This document shows, piece after piece, positions 1 to 5,327 of a stretch of DNA of 5,346 bases. A program made the translations under genes and the position numbers. Positions within the stretch are counted from its first letter, which is position 1. The number at the start of each line of letters is the position of its first letter. Origin of the DNA: Akkermansiaceae bacterium UBA2381 (GTDB lineage: Bacteria > Verrucomicrobiota > Verrucomicrobiia > Verrucomicrobiales > DEV007); NCBI GenBank assembly GCA_002344215.1, contig DDSV01000059.1:1-5346 (forward strand). The letters are read 5' to 3'. Below the pieces are notes generated by a model. It was not told the origin of the DNA. It ran no database searches and saw nothing but the letters and a program-made list of their open reading frames with translations.

Positions 1-24
1 AGCATTTCAGCATTTCAGCATTTC
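1..24. repeat. Three tandem copies of an 8-bp unit across the metY stop codon
   Basis: Three perfect head-to-tail copies of AGCATTTC (minus strand GAAATGCT) fill the first 24 bases and may continue left of the window. The innermost copy encodes the last Lys-Cys of MetY and the middle one contributes its TGA stop. Each unit also carries an ATG on the minus strand. The ATG at 21-19 hits a stop after four codons. Those at 13-11 and 5-3 stay open to the edge and could start a downstream gene close to metY. Confidence 0.8.
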
Positions 25-1298
25 TCCAGGGCCTGGTCGAGGTCACTGAGGATGTCATCAATGTTTTCAATTCCGACCGAGAGCCGAACGAGTCCGGGTG
101 TGATTCCGCACGCAACCTGAGCCTCCGAATTGAGCTGGGAATGCGTCGTCGTCGCCGGATGAATCGCGAGCGATTTGGCGTCACCCACATTGGCGAGGTG
201 GGAGAAGAGCTTCAGATTTTCGATAAAACGACGCCCGCCTCCCATTCCGCCCTTGATCTCAAACACGACCATGGAACCTCCCTTGCCCCGGAGATACTGT
301 TGATTCTTCCGGAATTCGGAATCGGTTTCAAGACCGGGGAAGCGGACCCACTCGACCCGCTCATGGGTCTGAAGATAGCGCGCGACGGCGAGGGCATTCT
401 CACAGTGACGCTCCATCCGCAGGGTCAGGGTCTCGATTCCCTGGAGGAGGAACCAGGCATTGTCCGGCGCGAGGCAGGCCCCGAGATTTCGCAGCGGGAC
501 GGTGCGCATTCTCAGGATGTAGGCCAGTGGCGCCAGTGGCGCGGGGAGGTCGTGTCCCCAGCGAAGTCCGTGATAGGAGTTATCCGGCGCATCGAAAAGC
601 GGGTGTTTGCCGGAGGCCCAGTTGAACTTGCCGGAGTCAACAACGAGCCCGCCAATGCCCGCGCCATGACCGCCCATCCACTTCGTCAGGGAATGCACCA
701 CGATGTCCGCCCCGTGGTCGATGGGACGGGTGAGGTAGGGGGTGGAAAAGGTCGAGTCGACGATAAAGGGCAGACCATGATCGTGTGCCACCTTCGCGAC
801 GGCCTCGAGGTCGGTCACCTCAAGGGCGGGGTTCGAGACGGTTTCACAGAAAAGCGCCCGGGTCTTTCCATCAATCGCTGCGGCAAAAGCATGCGGATCC
901 TGGGAGTCGACGAATTTCACCGTGATCCCGAGGGCCGGAAGGATATCATTGAACTGGGTGTAGGTGCCCCCGTAGAGATTGCGGGCCGATACGATGTTGT
1001 CGCCCGCCTGGGCCAGATTGATGATGGAATAAAAAACGGCTGACGTTCCCGACGCGAGTCCGAGACCTCCCAGCTCGGGAGCCCCTTCCAGCAAAGCAAC
1101 GCGCTTTTCGAGCACGTCGGTCGTCGGATTCATGAGCCGGGTGTAGATATTGCCCAGTTCTTTGAGGGCAAAAAGGTTCGCCGCGTGTTCCGTCGAATTG
1201 AACGTGAATGAGCTGGTCCGGTAGATCGGGACAGCACGCGAGTTGGTGGCTGTGTCAGGGGTCTGACCGCCATGAAGGCAAAGGGTTTCAATCTTCAT
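15..1298 (-). CDS. metY: O-acetylhomoserine sulfhydrylase (MetY type), PLP-dependent
   Basis: This is a cytoplasmic enzyme of the Cys/Met-metabolism PLP family. It replaces the acetyl group of O-acetylhomoserine with sulfide to give homocysteine, the direct-sulfhydrylation route to methionine. The 427 residues match the usual MetY length. Visible family marks are the N-terminal 'ETLCLHGGQ', the phosphate-loop 'YTRLMNPT' (52-59) and 'SGTSA' (83-87), 'ETVSNP' (152-157), Asp181 in 'VDSTFSTPYL' for the pyridine nitrogen, Lys206 in 'HSLTKWMGGHG' as the Schiff-base lysine, and Arg405 in 'VRLSVGIE' for the substrate carboxylate. The open frame runs back to 1436, but those 46 extra residues are low-complexity and overlap the upstream gene, so the ATG at 1298 is preferred. 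No clear Shine-Dalgarno precedes it. The same-strand gene upstream ends 86 bp away. The neighbouring reaction (OAH versus O-succinylhomoserine or cystathionine) cannot be fully separated by eye, but length and motifs favour MetY. Confidence 0.95.
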   Translation of the reverse strand: MKIETLCLHGGQTPDTATNSRAVPIYRTSSFTFNSTEHAANLFALKELGNIYTRLMNPTTDVLEKRVALLEGAPELGGLGLASGTSAVFYSIINLAQAGDNIVSARNLYGGTYTQFNDILPALGITVKFVDSQDPHAFAAAIDGKTRALFCETVSNPALEVTDLEAVAKVAHDHGLPFIVDSTFSTPYLTRPIDHGADIVVHSLTKWMGGHGAGIGGLVVDSGKFNWASGKHPLFDAPDNSYHGLRWGHDLPAPLAPLAYILRMRTVPLRNLGACLAPDNAWFLLQGIETLTLRMERHCENALAVARYLQTHERVEWVRFPGLETDSEFRKNQQYLRGKGGSMVVFEIKGGMGGGRRFIENLKLFSHLANVGDAKSLAIHPATTTHSQLNSEAQVACGITPGLVRLSVGIENIDDILSDLDQALEKC

Positions 1299-1384
1299 TT
1301 CGGGAGTTTTGGAAAGGGTGGCAAAACCCGCCCCTGCTGGCAAGCGAAAGAGTTGCCCCGACACCCGTTGCCCGGATGGCCCCC
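1299..1384 (-). promoter_or_regulatory. metY leader with alternative GGCAA/TTGCC pairings
   Basis: This 86-bp GC-rich gap separates the secreted-protein gene from metY. On the plus strand it holds GGCAA at 1320-1324 and 1339-1343, and TTGCC at 1353-1357 and 1368-1372. Either GGCAA can pair with either TTGCC. The long-range pairing is extended by GGGTG (1316-1320) with CACCC (1362-1366). The short hairpin is 1339-1343 with 1353-1357. A weak promoter can also be read on the minus strand: TTGCCA (1343-1338), a 17-bp spacer, then CACCCT (1320-1315), which would give a very short leader. The region may be a folding leader, a promoter, or simply a GC-rich spacer. It does not match the SAM-I or SAM-II riboswitch cores as I know them. 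Confidence 0.3.
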
Positions 1385-1975
1385 TCAGCGCGCGGAGACC
1401 TTTGTCGCCTTCTTCGCCTCCGAAGCCCCCGCCCATGATTCCCGCAAAATCTTTCCGGTGGAAGCGGAAAGGTAGACGACACCGATCGAGACCTGTGAGC
1501 TGTTGATCAGGTTCAGCATCCAGACGGGCTCGGATTCGAGATCACGCACCCGGAGCTGAAAATGAACGCTGTCGAAGGAGCGCTTCTGCCGATGGGCGAG
1601 ATCTTCCGCGATTCGAAAAGCCTTCCCGGAATCCACTTTCAGCGAACTTCGCAGGATGGGCAGATGCGGAAGATCCTGAGCAGGCAAGGGGGTGAATTTC
1701 CGCTCCGCGAGGACTTTCCCCCGGGCAAAGACTGATTCTCGAAGCACTCCGGGCTGCTCGGGGGAGGCGCTGAGGATGAGCCACTGGACAGGCTCTGGTT
1801 CTCCATAAAAACCGACCATTCCGAGAATCTTCTCCCCGGAATCGAGCGGCGCGACTTGAATAAAGGCATCAAGGGCCTTCAACCCGGATTCGCTCTGCGC
1901 CCGCTCGGGGGGAGATGCGACCAGGGGACAGGCGAGTAAAACCCCGAATACCCAAGTGCTCAGCCACGCTTTCAT
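1385..1975 (-). CDS. Exported hypothetical protein or lipoprotein with PepSY-like C-terminus
   Basis: The product has 196 residues and an N-terminal export signal: Lys2, then a hydrophobic stretch at about 3-20. It contains 'VLLAC' ending at Cys16, a plausible lipobox. Cleavage after 'PLVA' (about residue 20) by signal peptidase I is the alternative. The mature part has a strand-rich middle (about 48-95). The C-terminal segment (about 117-181) shows a helix, 'KAFRIAEDLAHRQ', then strands ending 'GVVYLSASTGKIL'. That helix-then-strands order with a terminal 'TGK' turn resembles a PepSY-type domain, a small extracytoplasmic fold linked to inhibition or ligand binding. This is a resemblance, not a firm match. 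The tail (182-196) is rich in Lys and Ala. The gene lies 86 bp upstream of metY on the same strand, so the two may share a transcript, but no functional link is evident. The only well-placed start is the ATG at 1975, and its ribosome site is weak. Confidence 0.75.
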   Translation of the reverse strand: MKAWLSTWVFGVLLACPLVASPPERAQSESGLKALDAFIQVAPLDSGEKILGMVGFYGEPEPVQWLILSASPEQPGVLRESVFARGKVLAERKFTPLPAQDLPHLPILRSSLKVDSGKAFRIAEDLAHRQKRSFDSVHFQLRVRDLESEPVWMLNLINSSQVSIGVVYLSASTGKILRESWAGASEAKKATKVSAR

Positions 1976-1982
1976 TGCTCGT

Positions 1983-2001
1983 CAGGAGGCCAATGCTCCT
2001 G
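1983..2001 (-). repeat. Short inverted repeat in the leader of the exported-protein gene
   Basis: CAGGAG at 1983-1988 and CTCCTG at 1996-2001 form a 6-bp inverted repeat with a 7-base loop, just upstream of the ATG at 1975. In the minus-strand transcript it would fold a purine-rich, SD-like stretch into a stem. That could limit ribosome access, or the repeat could be chance. Confidence 0.3.
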
Positions 2002-2006
2002 TTTGA

Positions 2007-2035
2007 TTGGGATAACATTAAGAAGTCCGTATTAT
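2007..2035 (+). promoter_or_regulatory. Candidate sigma-70-like promoter for the chelatase operon
   Basis: TTGGGA at 2007-2012 (4 of 6 to TTGACA) is followed by a 17-bp spacer and TATTAT at 2030-2035 (5 of 6 to TATAAT). It sits in the AT-rich divergent region. Transcription would start near 2042, leaving a leader of roughly 130 bases before the ATG at 2173. The -10 overlaps the left arm of the CCGTAT inverted pair. A competing but poorer option is TTGACT at 2100-2105 with GATATT at 2125-2130, spacer 19. Confidence 0.4.
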
Positions 2036-2065
2036 TAAGCAATCAATTTCTCTGAAAAATACGGA
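2026..2065. promoter_or_regulatory. Inverted pair of CCGTAT motifs, possible operator (copy A)
   Basis: TCCGTATT at 2026-2033 and AATACGGA at 2058-2065 are perfect 8-bp inverted arms, 24 bases apart. The left arm overlaps the predicted -10 of the plus-strand promoter. The right arm would lie about 16-23 bases after its transcription start. The motif recurs as an inverted pair at 5231-5278 upstream of another gene. The arrangement suits two binding sites for one regulator. The 24-base separation makes a simple RNA hairpin less attractive. Confidence 0.45.
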
Positions 2066-2172
2066 TTTTCCTATTGAATTCAGCTTCTTATGCCCTGTGT
2101 TGACTGAATCCCCGCTCCTGGACCGATATTCCATTGGCGCGTCCTTGAATCCTCTCTTTTCGTAAGGTGAAT

Positions 2173-2988
2173 ATGCCCGTTTCCAAACCAGACTGCGCTC
2201 TCCTCATCCTCGGTCACGGATCGACAGAGAATCCGGATTCCTCCCAACCGAGTTGGGACAATGCGGACACCATTGAGAAGACCGGCCAGTTCGGCAGCGT
2301 CCACTGCGCCTTTTGGAAAGAGGAACCAAGCTTCCGCCAGATCTGGCCGATGATTGAGGAGAACGAGGTCTACATCGTCCCGAACTTTATCAGCGAAGGT
2401 TATTTCACCCGCCAGGTTCTTCCGCGCGAACTTGAAATCGAAGGCCATACGACGATTCGAAACGGGCGCACGATCCATTACTGCGACCCCGTCGGAATCC
2501 ACCCGGCCATGACCGGGCTGCTCATCAAGCGAGCCAAGGAAATCATCGATGACTCGGTGAAGCTTGAGGACACCACCCTCATCATCGTGGGCCACGGGAC
2601 CAACCTGAACCAGAAGTCCACCGAGGCGATCAAAGTTCAGGTCGAGGCGATCCGCGCGTCGGGCGAACCCTTCGCCGATGTCCTCGACGCCTACATGGAG
2701 GAGGCGCCATTCATCGCGGACTGGCAAACCCTCGCTCAATCCCCCACGGTGGTGGTGGTGCCCTTTTTCATCGCCGACGCCCTACACAGTTTTCAGGATA
2801 TCCCGGTGCTGCTCGGGATTGAAACCGAACCAACCGCCGCAGCGAGCCAGCGGGAGGTCTTCCGGCAGAACCCCTACCGCTTCGGGGACCGCACCCTCTA
2901 CTACAGCTCGGCCATCGGCACCGATCCCTCGCTCGCGGAGGTGATCGTTGATCAGGTCAGCTATTTTGACGAACATTACCGCCCATGA
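2173..2988 (+). CDS. cbiX: CbiX/SirB-family sirohydrochlorin chelatase, two-domain form
   Basis: This is a class II chelatase of 271 residues that inserts a divalent metal (Co, Fe or Ni) into sirohydrochlorin or a related tetrapyrrole in the cytoplasm. Two tandem chelatase half-domains are visible. The first begins 'LLILGHGS' with His15, the second 'LIIVGHGT' with His141. The C-terminal half also has 'ADALHSFQDIP' with His205, giving the paired metal-binding histidines typical of CbiX. The equivalent N-terminal stretch, 'VPNFISEGYFT' (69-79), has Glu75 but no histidine, so the second half looks the better-equipped metal site. The ATG at 2173 is chosen because AAGGTG at 2164-2169 serves as its ribosome site. 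The GTG at 2167 would lie within that site. The TGA overlaps the next ATG, indicating translational coupling. Siroheme synthesis is attractive given nearby metY, but the metal and pathway cannot be read from sequence. The symbol marks the family, not a proven role. Confidence 0.88.
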   Translation: MPVSKPDCALLILGHGSTENPDSSQPSWDNADTIEKTGQFGSVHCAFWKEEPSFRQIWPMIEENEVYIVPNFISEGYFTRQVLPRELEIEGHTTIRNGRTIHYCDPVGIHPAMTGLLIKRAKEIIDDSVKLEDTTLIIVGHGTNLNQKSTEAIKVQVEAIRASGEPFADVLDAYMEEAPFIADWQTLAQSPTVVVVPFFIADALHSFQDIPVLLGIETEPTAAASQREVFRQNPYRFGDRTLYYSSAIGTDPSLAEVIVDQVSYFDEHYRP

Positions 2989-3608
2989 CTCTCGCCGAGG
3001 AACTCGAATCCTATCTCCCTGCAGGTGCCACCCTGCGATTTGGGCAATTGCAATTAAGCCGCACCCCTGAAGGCAGCTTTGTGGCCTGTCACGCTGATGA
3101 CCGGACCATGCTCCCCAAACTGGAGGAAATCGATTCAATCTCCGGGTTGCGGGATCTTGCCAAATGCGACGGCTCCGGCGAATTCCGCCCCTTGAAAACG
3201 GCACCCACCCTGAAGTCAGGATGGAAAACGCAAAGCTCCTCGGCAAAGGATTTCCTGAGGCGACTCGATGCCATCTATCCCGGAGTATTCGCCACCTGGG
3301 TCGCCTACGATAGGAACGAACACGGGCCCACCTCACTTCGGCGCACTCTGGACCGCCAGACAGGAATGTATCGATTTGCAGGGACCATCACCGATCAGAT
3401 GGCCAACCGTATCATGCGTGAGCTCTGCTCTCCGGGCTGTCTCCGCAAGATCGCATGGCCGTTGAATGACCAGTGTATCGTCAGCAAAATTAAACGCGAG
3501 CCAATGAGCATTCCCGTGATCTGCACGGAAGCCTGCACGTTCGCCATCAGCCGTGCACGGGAACTGGCCAAGGAGGCCTACGACCGTGAGAATGCCCCCG
3601 GAAATTAA
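2985..3608 (+). CDS. DR2241-like [4Fe-4S] protein, partner of the chelatase
   Basis: The product has 207 residues and no signal peptide or membrane segment. It resembles the C-terminal iron-sulfur and stabilising part of Deinococcus DR2241, a CbiX homologue (recognised from memory). The marks are 'FRPLKTAPTLKSGW' (68-80) in the N-terminal half, and two CX3C motifs: Cys148/Cys152 in 'LCSPGC' and Cys180/Cys184 in 'ICTEAC'. The four cysteines would suit a [4Fe-4S] cluster. Cys164 lies between them, and Cys35 and Cys61 lie outside. The start overlaps the chelatase stop as ATGA, so the two products are probably made in similar amounts and act together. As I recall, these parts are fused in one chain in Deinococcus. 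The cluster's role (redox sensing, stability or electron transfer) is not known to me. No convincing intrinsic terminator follows, and the next gene is convergent only 37 bp away. Confidence 0.8.
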   Translation: MTLAEELESYLPAGATLRFGQLQLSRTPEGSFVACHADDRTMLPKLEEIDSISGLRDLAKCDGSGEFRPLKTAPTLKSGWKTQSSSAKDFLRRLDAIYPGVFATWVAYDRNEHGPTSLRRTLDRQTGMYRFAGTITDQMANRIMRELCSPGCLRKIAWPLNDQCIVSKIKREPMSIPVICTEACTFAISRARELAKEAYDRENAPGN

Positions 3609-3645
3609 GGAAGTGCGAGTTTAGCGTCCGACCCGGGGATAATTC

Positions 3646-4464
3646 TCATCTCGCCGGATCAACCCCGCGCCAGAATCGGCTTGAGATCCGCTCCATCTCA
3701 GGATCCTCCTCGGGAATCTCATTTTCCGAAAGCCTGTCGGCGTGACCGTCGAGATAGGAGGCGATTACCTTGCCCCCATCCCATCGCTTTTCAATGGTAT
3801 CAATGATGTCAGCCCGATTCTCAAACTTCACCACATTGGTCTCGATGCATTCGATGTAAAGAAGCGCGTTTGGGGCAAAAAGGAGATTCGATTGCGTCTT
3901 CTCCGTCAAGTAAGGGTCTTCGGAATCCACCTGATCGTAAATCCGGTCGTATTGGAGGTTCGCGTTCATGGCATAAGAGTGTTTGTGCCAGTTTTGCTCC
4001 TTGGGGAACCTTTTAACCGAATGAGTGCACTCGAAGAGGGTGCCCTTGAGGTGATTCCCATCGTCATCCACCGTGTAATTGGTCACCTCACCATCCTTAT
4101 TTTCTTTTAGATACAGCTGGGCAAAAACCAGACCATCGAGCCACAGCCCTGACTCCCCCAGATTATAATTCTCCGGGAAAAAGTCCTCATCCGACACTCC
4201 GGAAGGGGCCTCCATTCCTCCAGGATATTGAGGAGAAGGCAGGCGGCTGCCGTTATCGGCTGCCCACGTAAGTGTTGCCATGGTGATCTGTTTGAGATTC
4301 GCGGTATTCTTCATCGCCTCGGCGGCATCCTTCGCCTTACCCATCCCGACGGCAACAAGAGCGGCAAGGACCCCGAGAATGGCAACCACGACAAGCAGTT
4401 CAATGAGGGTGAATCCGCGTGTTCGGACAGAATTCGAAAGGATATCAGGGGGGGAGGTTTTCAT
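3646..4464 (-). CDS. Type II secretion pseudopilin-like protein (prepilin N-terminal methylation motif)
   Basis: The 272-residue product has a classic class III signal. A 17-residue basic leader ending in Gly17 precedes Phe18, with Glu22 at +5, in 'RGFTLIELLVVVAILG'. Prepilin peptidase should cut after Gly17 and methylate Phe18. The hydrophobic helix (about 19-40) continues into an amphipathic stretch with 'NTANLKQITMATLTWAADNG' (53-72). The long soluble domain has 'HSYAMNANL' (162-170), only two cysteines (146 and 206), and a C-terminal 'GGKVIASYLDGHADRL' (230-245). This layout is typical of the many orphan G/H-like pseudopilins of Verrucomicrobiota and Planctomycetota. No other secretion gene is near, so the partner machinery must be elsewhere. 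The only in-frame start before the motif is the ATG at 4464, and no clear Shine-Dalgarno is seen. The cargo or surface role is unknown. It faces the iron-sulfur gene tail to tail. Confidence 0.9.
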   Translation of the reverse strand: MKTSPPDILSNSVRTRGFTLIELLVVVAILGVLAALVAVGMGKAKDAAEAMKNTANLKQITMATLTWAADNGSRLPSPQYPGGMEAPSGVSDEDFFPENYNLGESGLWLDGLVFAQLYLKENKDGEVTNYTVDDDGNHLKGTLFECTHSVKRFPKEQNWHKHSYAMNANLQYDRIYDQVDSEDPYLTEKTQSNLLFAPNALLYIECIETNVVKFENRADIIDTIEKRWDGGKVIASYLDGHADRLSENEIPEEDPEMERISSRFWRGVDPAR

Positions 4465-4482
4465 AGTTGAGTGGGGGGGTGC

Positions 4483-4504
4483 GGCTCCGGAAGAGCCTCC
4501 GGAG
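4483..4504 (-). repeat. Overlapping inverted repeats in the pseudopilin leader
   Basis: GGCTC (4483-4487) can pair with GAGCC (4493-4497). CTCCGG (4485-4490) can instead pair with CCGGAG (4499-4504). The two hairpins are mutually exclusive and lie about 20 bases upstream of the ATG at 4464. A third small palindrome, GATCC-G-GGATC, is at 4509-4519 near the predicted transcript start. These might tune translation or be chance in GC-rich DNA. Confidence 0.3.
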
Positions 4505-4530
4505 AACTGATCCGGGATCTACACAGTTTG

Positions 4531-4560
4531 AGGGTAACCAAAGAGCCCTTCCCAGGTCAA
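4531..4560 (-). promoter_or_regulatory. Candidate promoter for the pseudopilin gene
   Basis: Read on the minus strand, TTGACC (4560-4555) is followed by an 18-bp spacer and TACCCT (4536-4531). The -35 matches 5 of 6. The -10 keeps the most conserved T1, A2 and T6 positions but is otherwise poor. It lies between the terminator at 4619-4655 and the gene. Transcription would start near 4524, giving a leader of about 60 bases. Such a promoter is expected, because the terminator isolates this gene from its upstream neighbour. Confidence 0.35.
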
Positions 4561-4618
4561 GCCGGAATGATTTTCATCACCGGAAAAAGTCGCTTCCTCC
4601 AAATCACCCCGCCAGCAC

Positions 4619-4655
4619 AAAAATGGCAAGGCACGGGTCACCCGACCCGTGCCTT
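4619..4655 (-). terminator. Intrinsic terminator after the 160-residue unknown gene
   Basis: AAGGCACGGGTC (4628-4639) and GACCCGTGCCTT (4644-4655) form a perfect 12-bp stem with a 4-base loop. On the minus strand the stem is followed by GCCA and then five T (4623-4619), so it ends transcripts from the gene at 4686-5168, about 30 bases past its stop. On the plus strand no T-run follows, so it looks one-directional. Confidence 0.85.
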
Positions 4656-4685
4656 AATCCAAACCAACGACTAACTATGAAAAAA

Positions 4686-5168
4686 TTACGCGGCGACCGG
4701 TTGCGAAATAACATCGAGCCGGAGATGAGACCACGACAGCTTATCGCCGTCAGCGGCACCTTCCTGACCCACAAACGCGGTCATTTTGGCCGTACCGGAA
4801 AGGGAGAACGCGGGATACAGGAAAATTTCCCCCTGAATTCGAACACTACAGACAAAATTCTGCCCAAAGCGATAGAGCGTGAGATCACAGGGAATCGGTG
4901 CCCCGGGAGTCAGCGGTGCCTTGGCCAGATAGCCAATCACCCCTCCCCCGTTGCTAAGATCACAGACTTCGCCCGTCGCCGGATAGATCGCTACGGCGAT
5001 CCCCCTCTTGCGACTTTGATCAAGGATCCCGACAACCACCCGTCTCGTCACACGCCCCGGAGCGATGTCGACCTTGAAGCTGACTTCCGCGTTCGGATTT
5101 TCAACGGCGGGAGTCTGCCCGAGGTGCTCAAGTGAAAACTGGCTGAGTTCTGGAATGGCAACATTCAT
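4686..5168 (-). CDS. Hypothetical protein, 160 residues, probably beta-rich
   Basis: I do not recognise this family. The product has no signal peptide or membrane helix, so it is probably cytoplasmic. It shows repeated alternating hydrophobic stretches typical of strands: 'AEVSFKVDI' (27-35), 'RRVVVGILD' (42-50), 'GIAVAIYPATGEVCDL' (56-71), 'FVCSVRIQGEIFLYPAFSL' (105-123) and 'LRLDVI' (149-154). 'GEVCDLSNGGGVIGYL' (66-81), followed by 'CDLTLYRFGQNFVCSV' (94-109), faintly recalls a jelly-roll or concanavalin-like sandwich, but this is only an impression. The cysteines are at 69, 94 and 107. Support for the minus strand comes from the well-placed terminator after the stop, a good promoter upstream, and natural protein composition. 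The longer plus-strand frame over the same bases is rich in Arg, Asn and Pro and looks like a shadow. The start is the ATG at 5168, without a clear ribosome site. It stands alone between promoter and terminator, so it is monocistronic. Confidence 0.7.
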   Translation of the reverse strand: MNVAIPELSQFSLEHLGQTPAVENPNAEVSFKVDIAPGRVTRRVVVGILDQSRKRGIAVAIYPATGEVCDLSNGGGVIGYLAKAPLTPGAPIPCDLTLYRFGQNFVCSVRIQGEIFLYPAFSLSGTAKMTAFVGQEGAADGDKLSWSHLRLDVISQPVAA

Positions 5169-5230
5169 ACAAAGTGAGTCGGGTGAGAGATGAATTGATG
5201 GCAGAGACAGGTGAAAATCGGATTTCTAAT

Positions 5231-5278
5231 TCCGTATCAGGTTTGGATTGTTTAAAATAATAACACTGATAATACGGT
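5231..5278. promoter_or_regulatory. Inverted pair of CCGTAT motifs, possible operator (copy B)
   Basis: TCCGTATCAG starts at 5231, and the inverted partner CTGATAATACGG is at 5266-5277. The arms agree over CCGTAT and ATCAG apart from an extra AAT in the right one. Relative to the minus-strand promoter at 5257-5285, the right arm lies in the -35/-10 spacer and the left arm about 13-19 bases after the likely start. This is close to the arrangement in copy A at 2026-2065, with which it shares the 9-mer CCGTATTAT. Confidence 0.45.
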
Positions 5279-5285
5279 TATTCAA
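5257..5285 (-). promoter_or_regulatory. Candidate sigma-70-like promoter for the 160-residue gene
   Basis: On the minus strand TTGAAT (5285-5280, 4 of 6) is followed by exactly 17 bases and then TATTAT (5262-5257, 5 of 6). Transcription would start near 5250, giving a leader of about 80 bases before the ATG at 5168. The surrounding DNA is very AT-rich, so other -10-like hexamers exist, such as TATAAT at 5298-5293. This pair has the best spacing. Confidence 0.5.
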
Positions 5286-5303
5286 ATTAATTATTATATT
5301 TAT

Positions 5304-5327
5304 GGAAACTTTTTATAAATAGTTTCC
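5304..5327. promoter_or_regulatory. Near-perfect 24-bp palindrome, operator-like
   Basis: GGAAACT (5304-5310) and AGTTTCC (5321-5327) are perfect 7-bp arms. The core TTTATAAA (5312-5319) is itself palindromic. The whole 24 bp is symmetric except for one T/T pair (5311 and 5320). The symmetry and AT-rich core fit a binding site for a dimeric repressor. A terminator is less likely, because no T-run follows on either strand. It lies about 135 bp upstream of the ATG at 5168 and probably serves a gene beyond the right edge. Confidence 0.5.

Noticed and set aside
141..1043. Plus-strand open frame of 300 codons
   Set aside because: It lies wholly opposite metY, whose catalytic motifs are intact, and its translation has no recognisable protein character.
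1299..1384. SAM-I type riboswitch before metY
   Set aside because: Fragments such as GGGCAAC recall part of the SAM-I core, but the GGUGCUAAUUCC-like segment and the closing P1 helix are missing.
1299..1436. 46-residue N-terminal extension of MetY
   Set aside because: It overlaps the end of the upstream gene, is Gly/Arg-rich without family similarity, and the family normally begins at the 'MKIETLCLHGG' position.
2167..2169. GTG start for the chelatase
   Set aside because: It falls within the AAGGTG that best serves as ribosome site for the ATG at 2173.
2042..2172. Cobalamin riboswitch in the long chelatase leader
   Set aside because: No B12-box-like segment was seen. Only a weak ATTCAG/CTGAAT pairing (2078-2083 with 2104-2109) is present.
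3609..3654. Shared terminator between the convergent genes
   Set aside because: Only a 5-bp GCGAG/CTCGC pairing (3615-3619 with 3650-3654) with a 30-base loop and no T-run was found.
3742..4110. Plus-strand open frame of 122 codons
   Set aside because: It is antisense to the pseudopilin gene, which has an unmistakable prepilin signal on the other strand.
4467..5135. Plus-strand open frame of 222 codons
   Set aside because: Its composition is unlike a folded protein, it runs through the terminator hairpin, and the opposite strand has a better gene with matching promoter and terminator.
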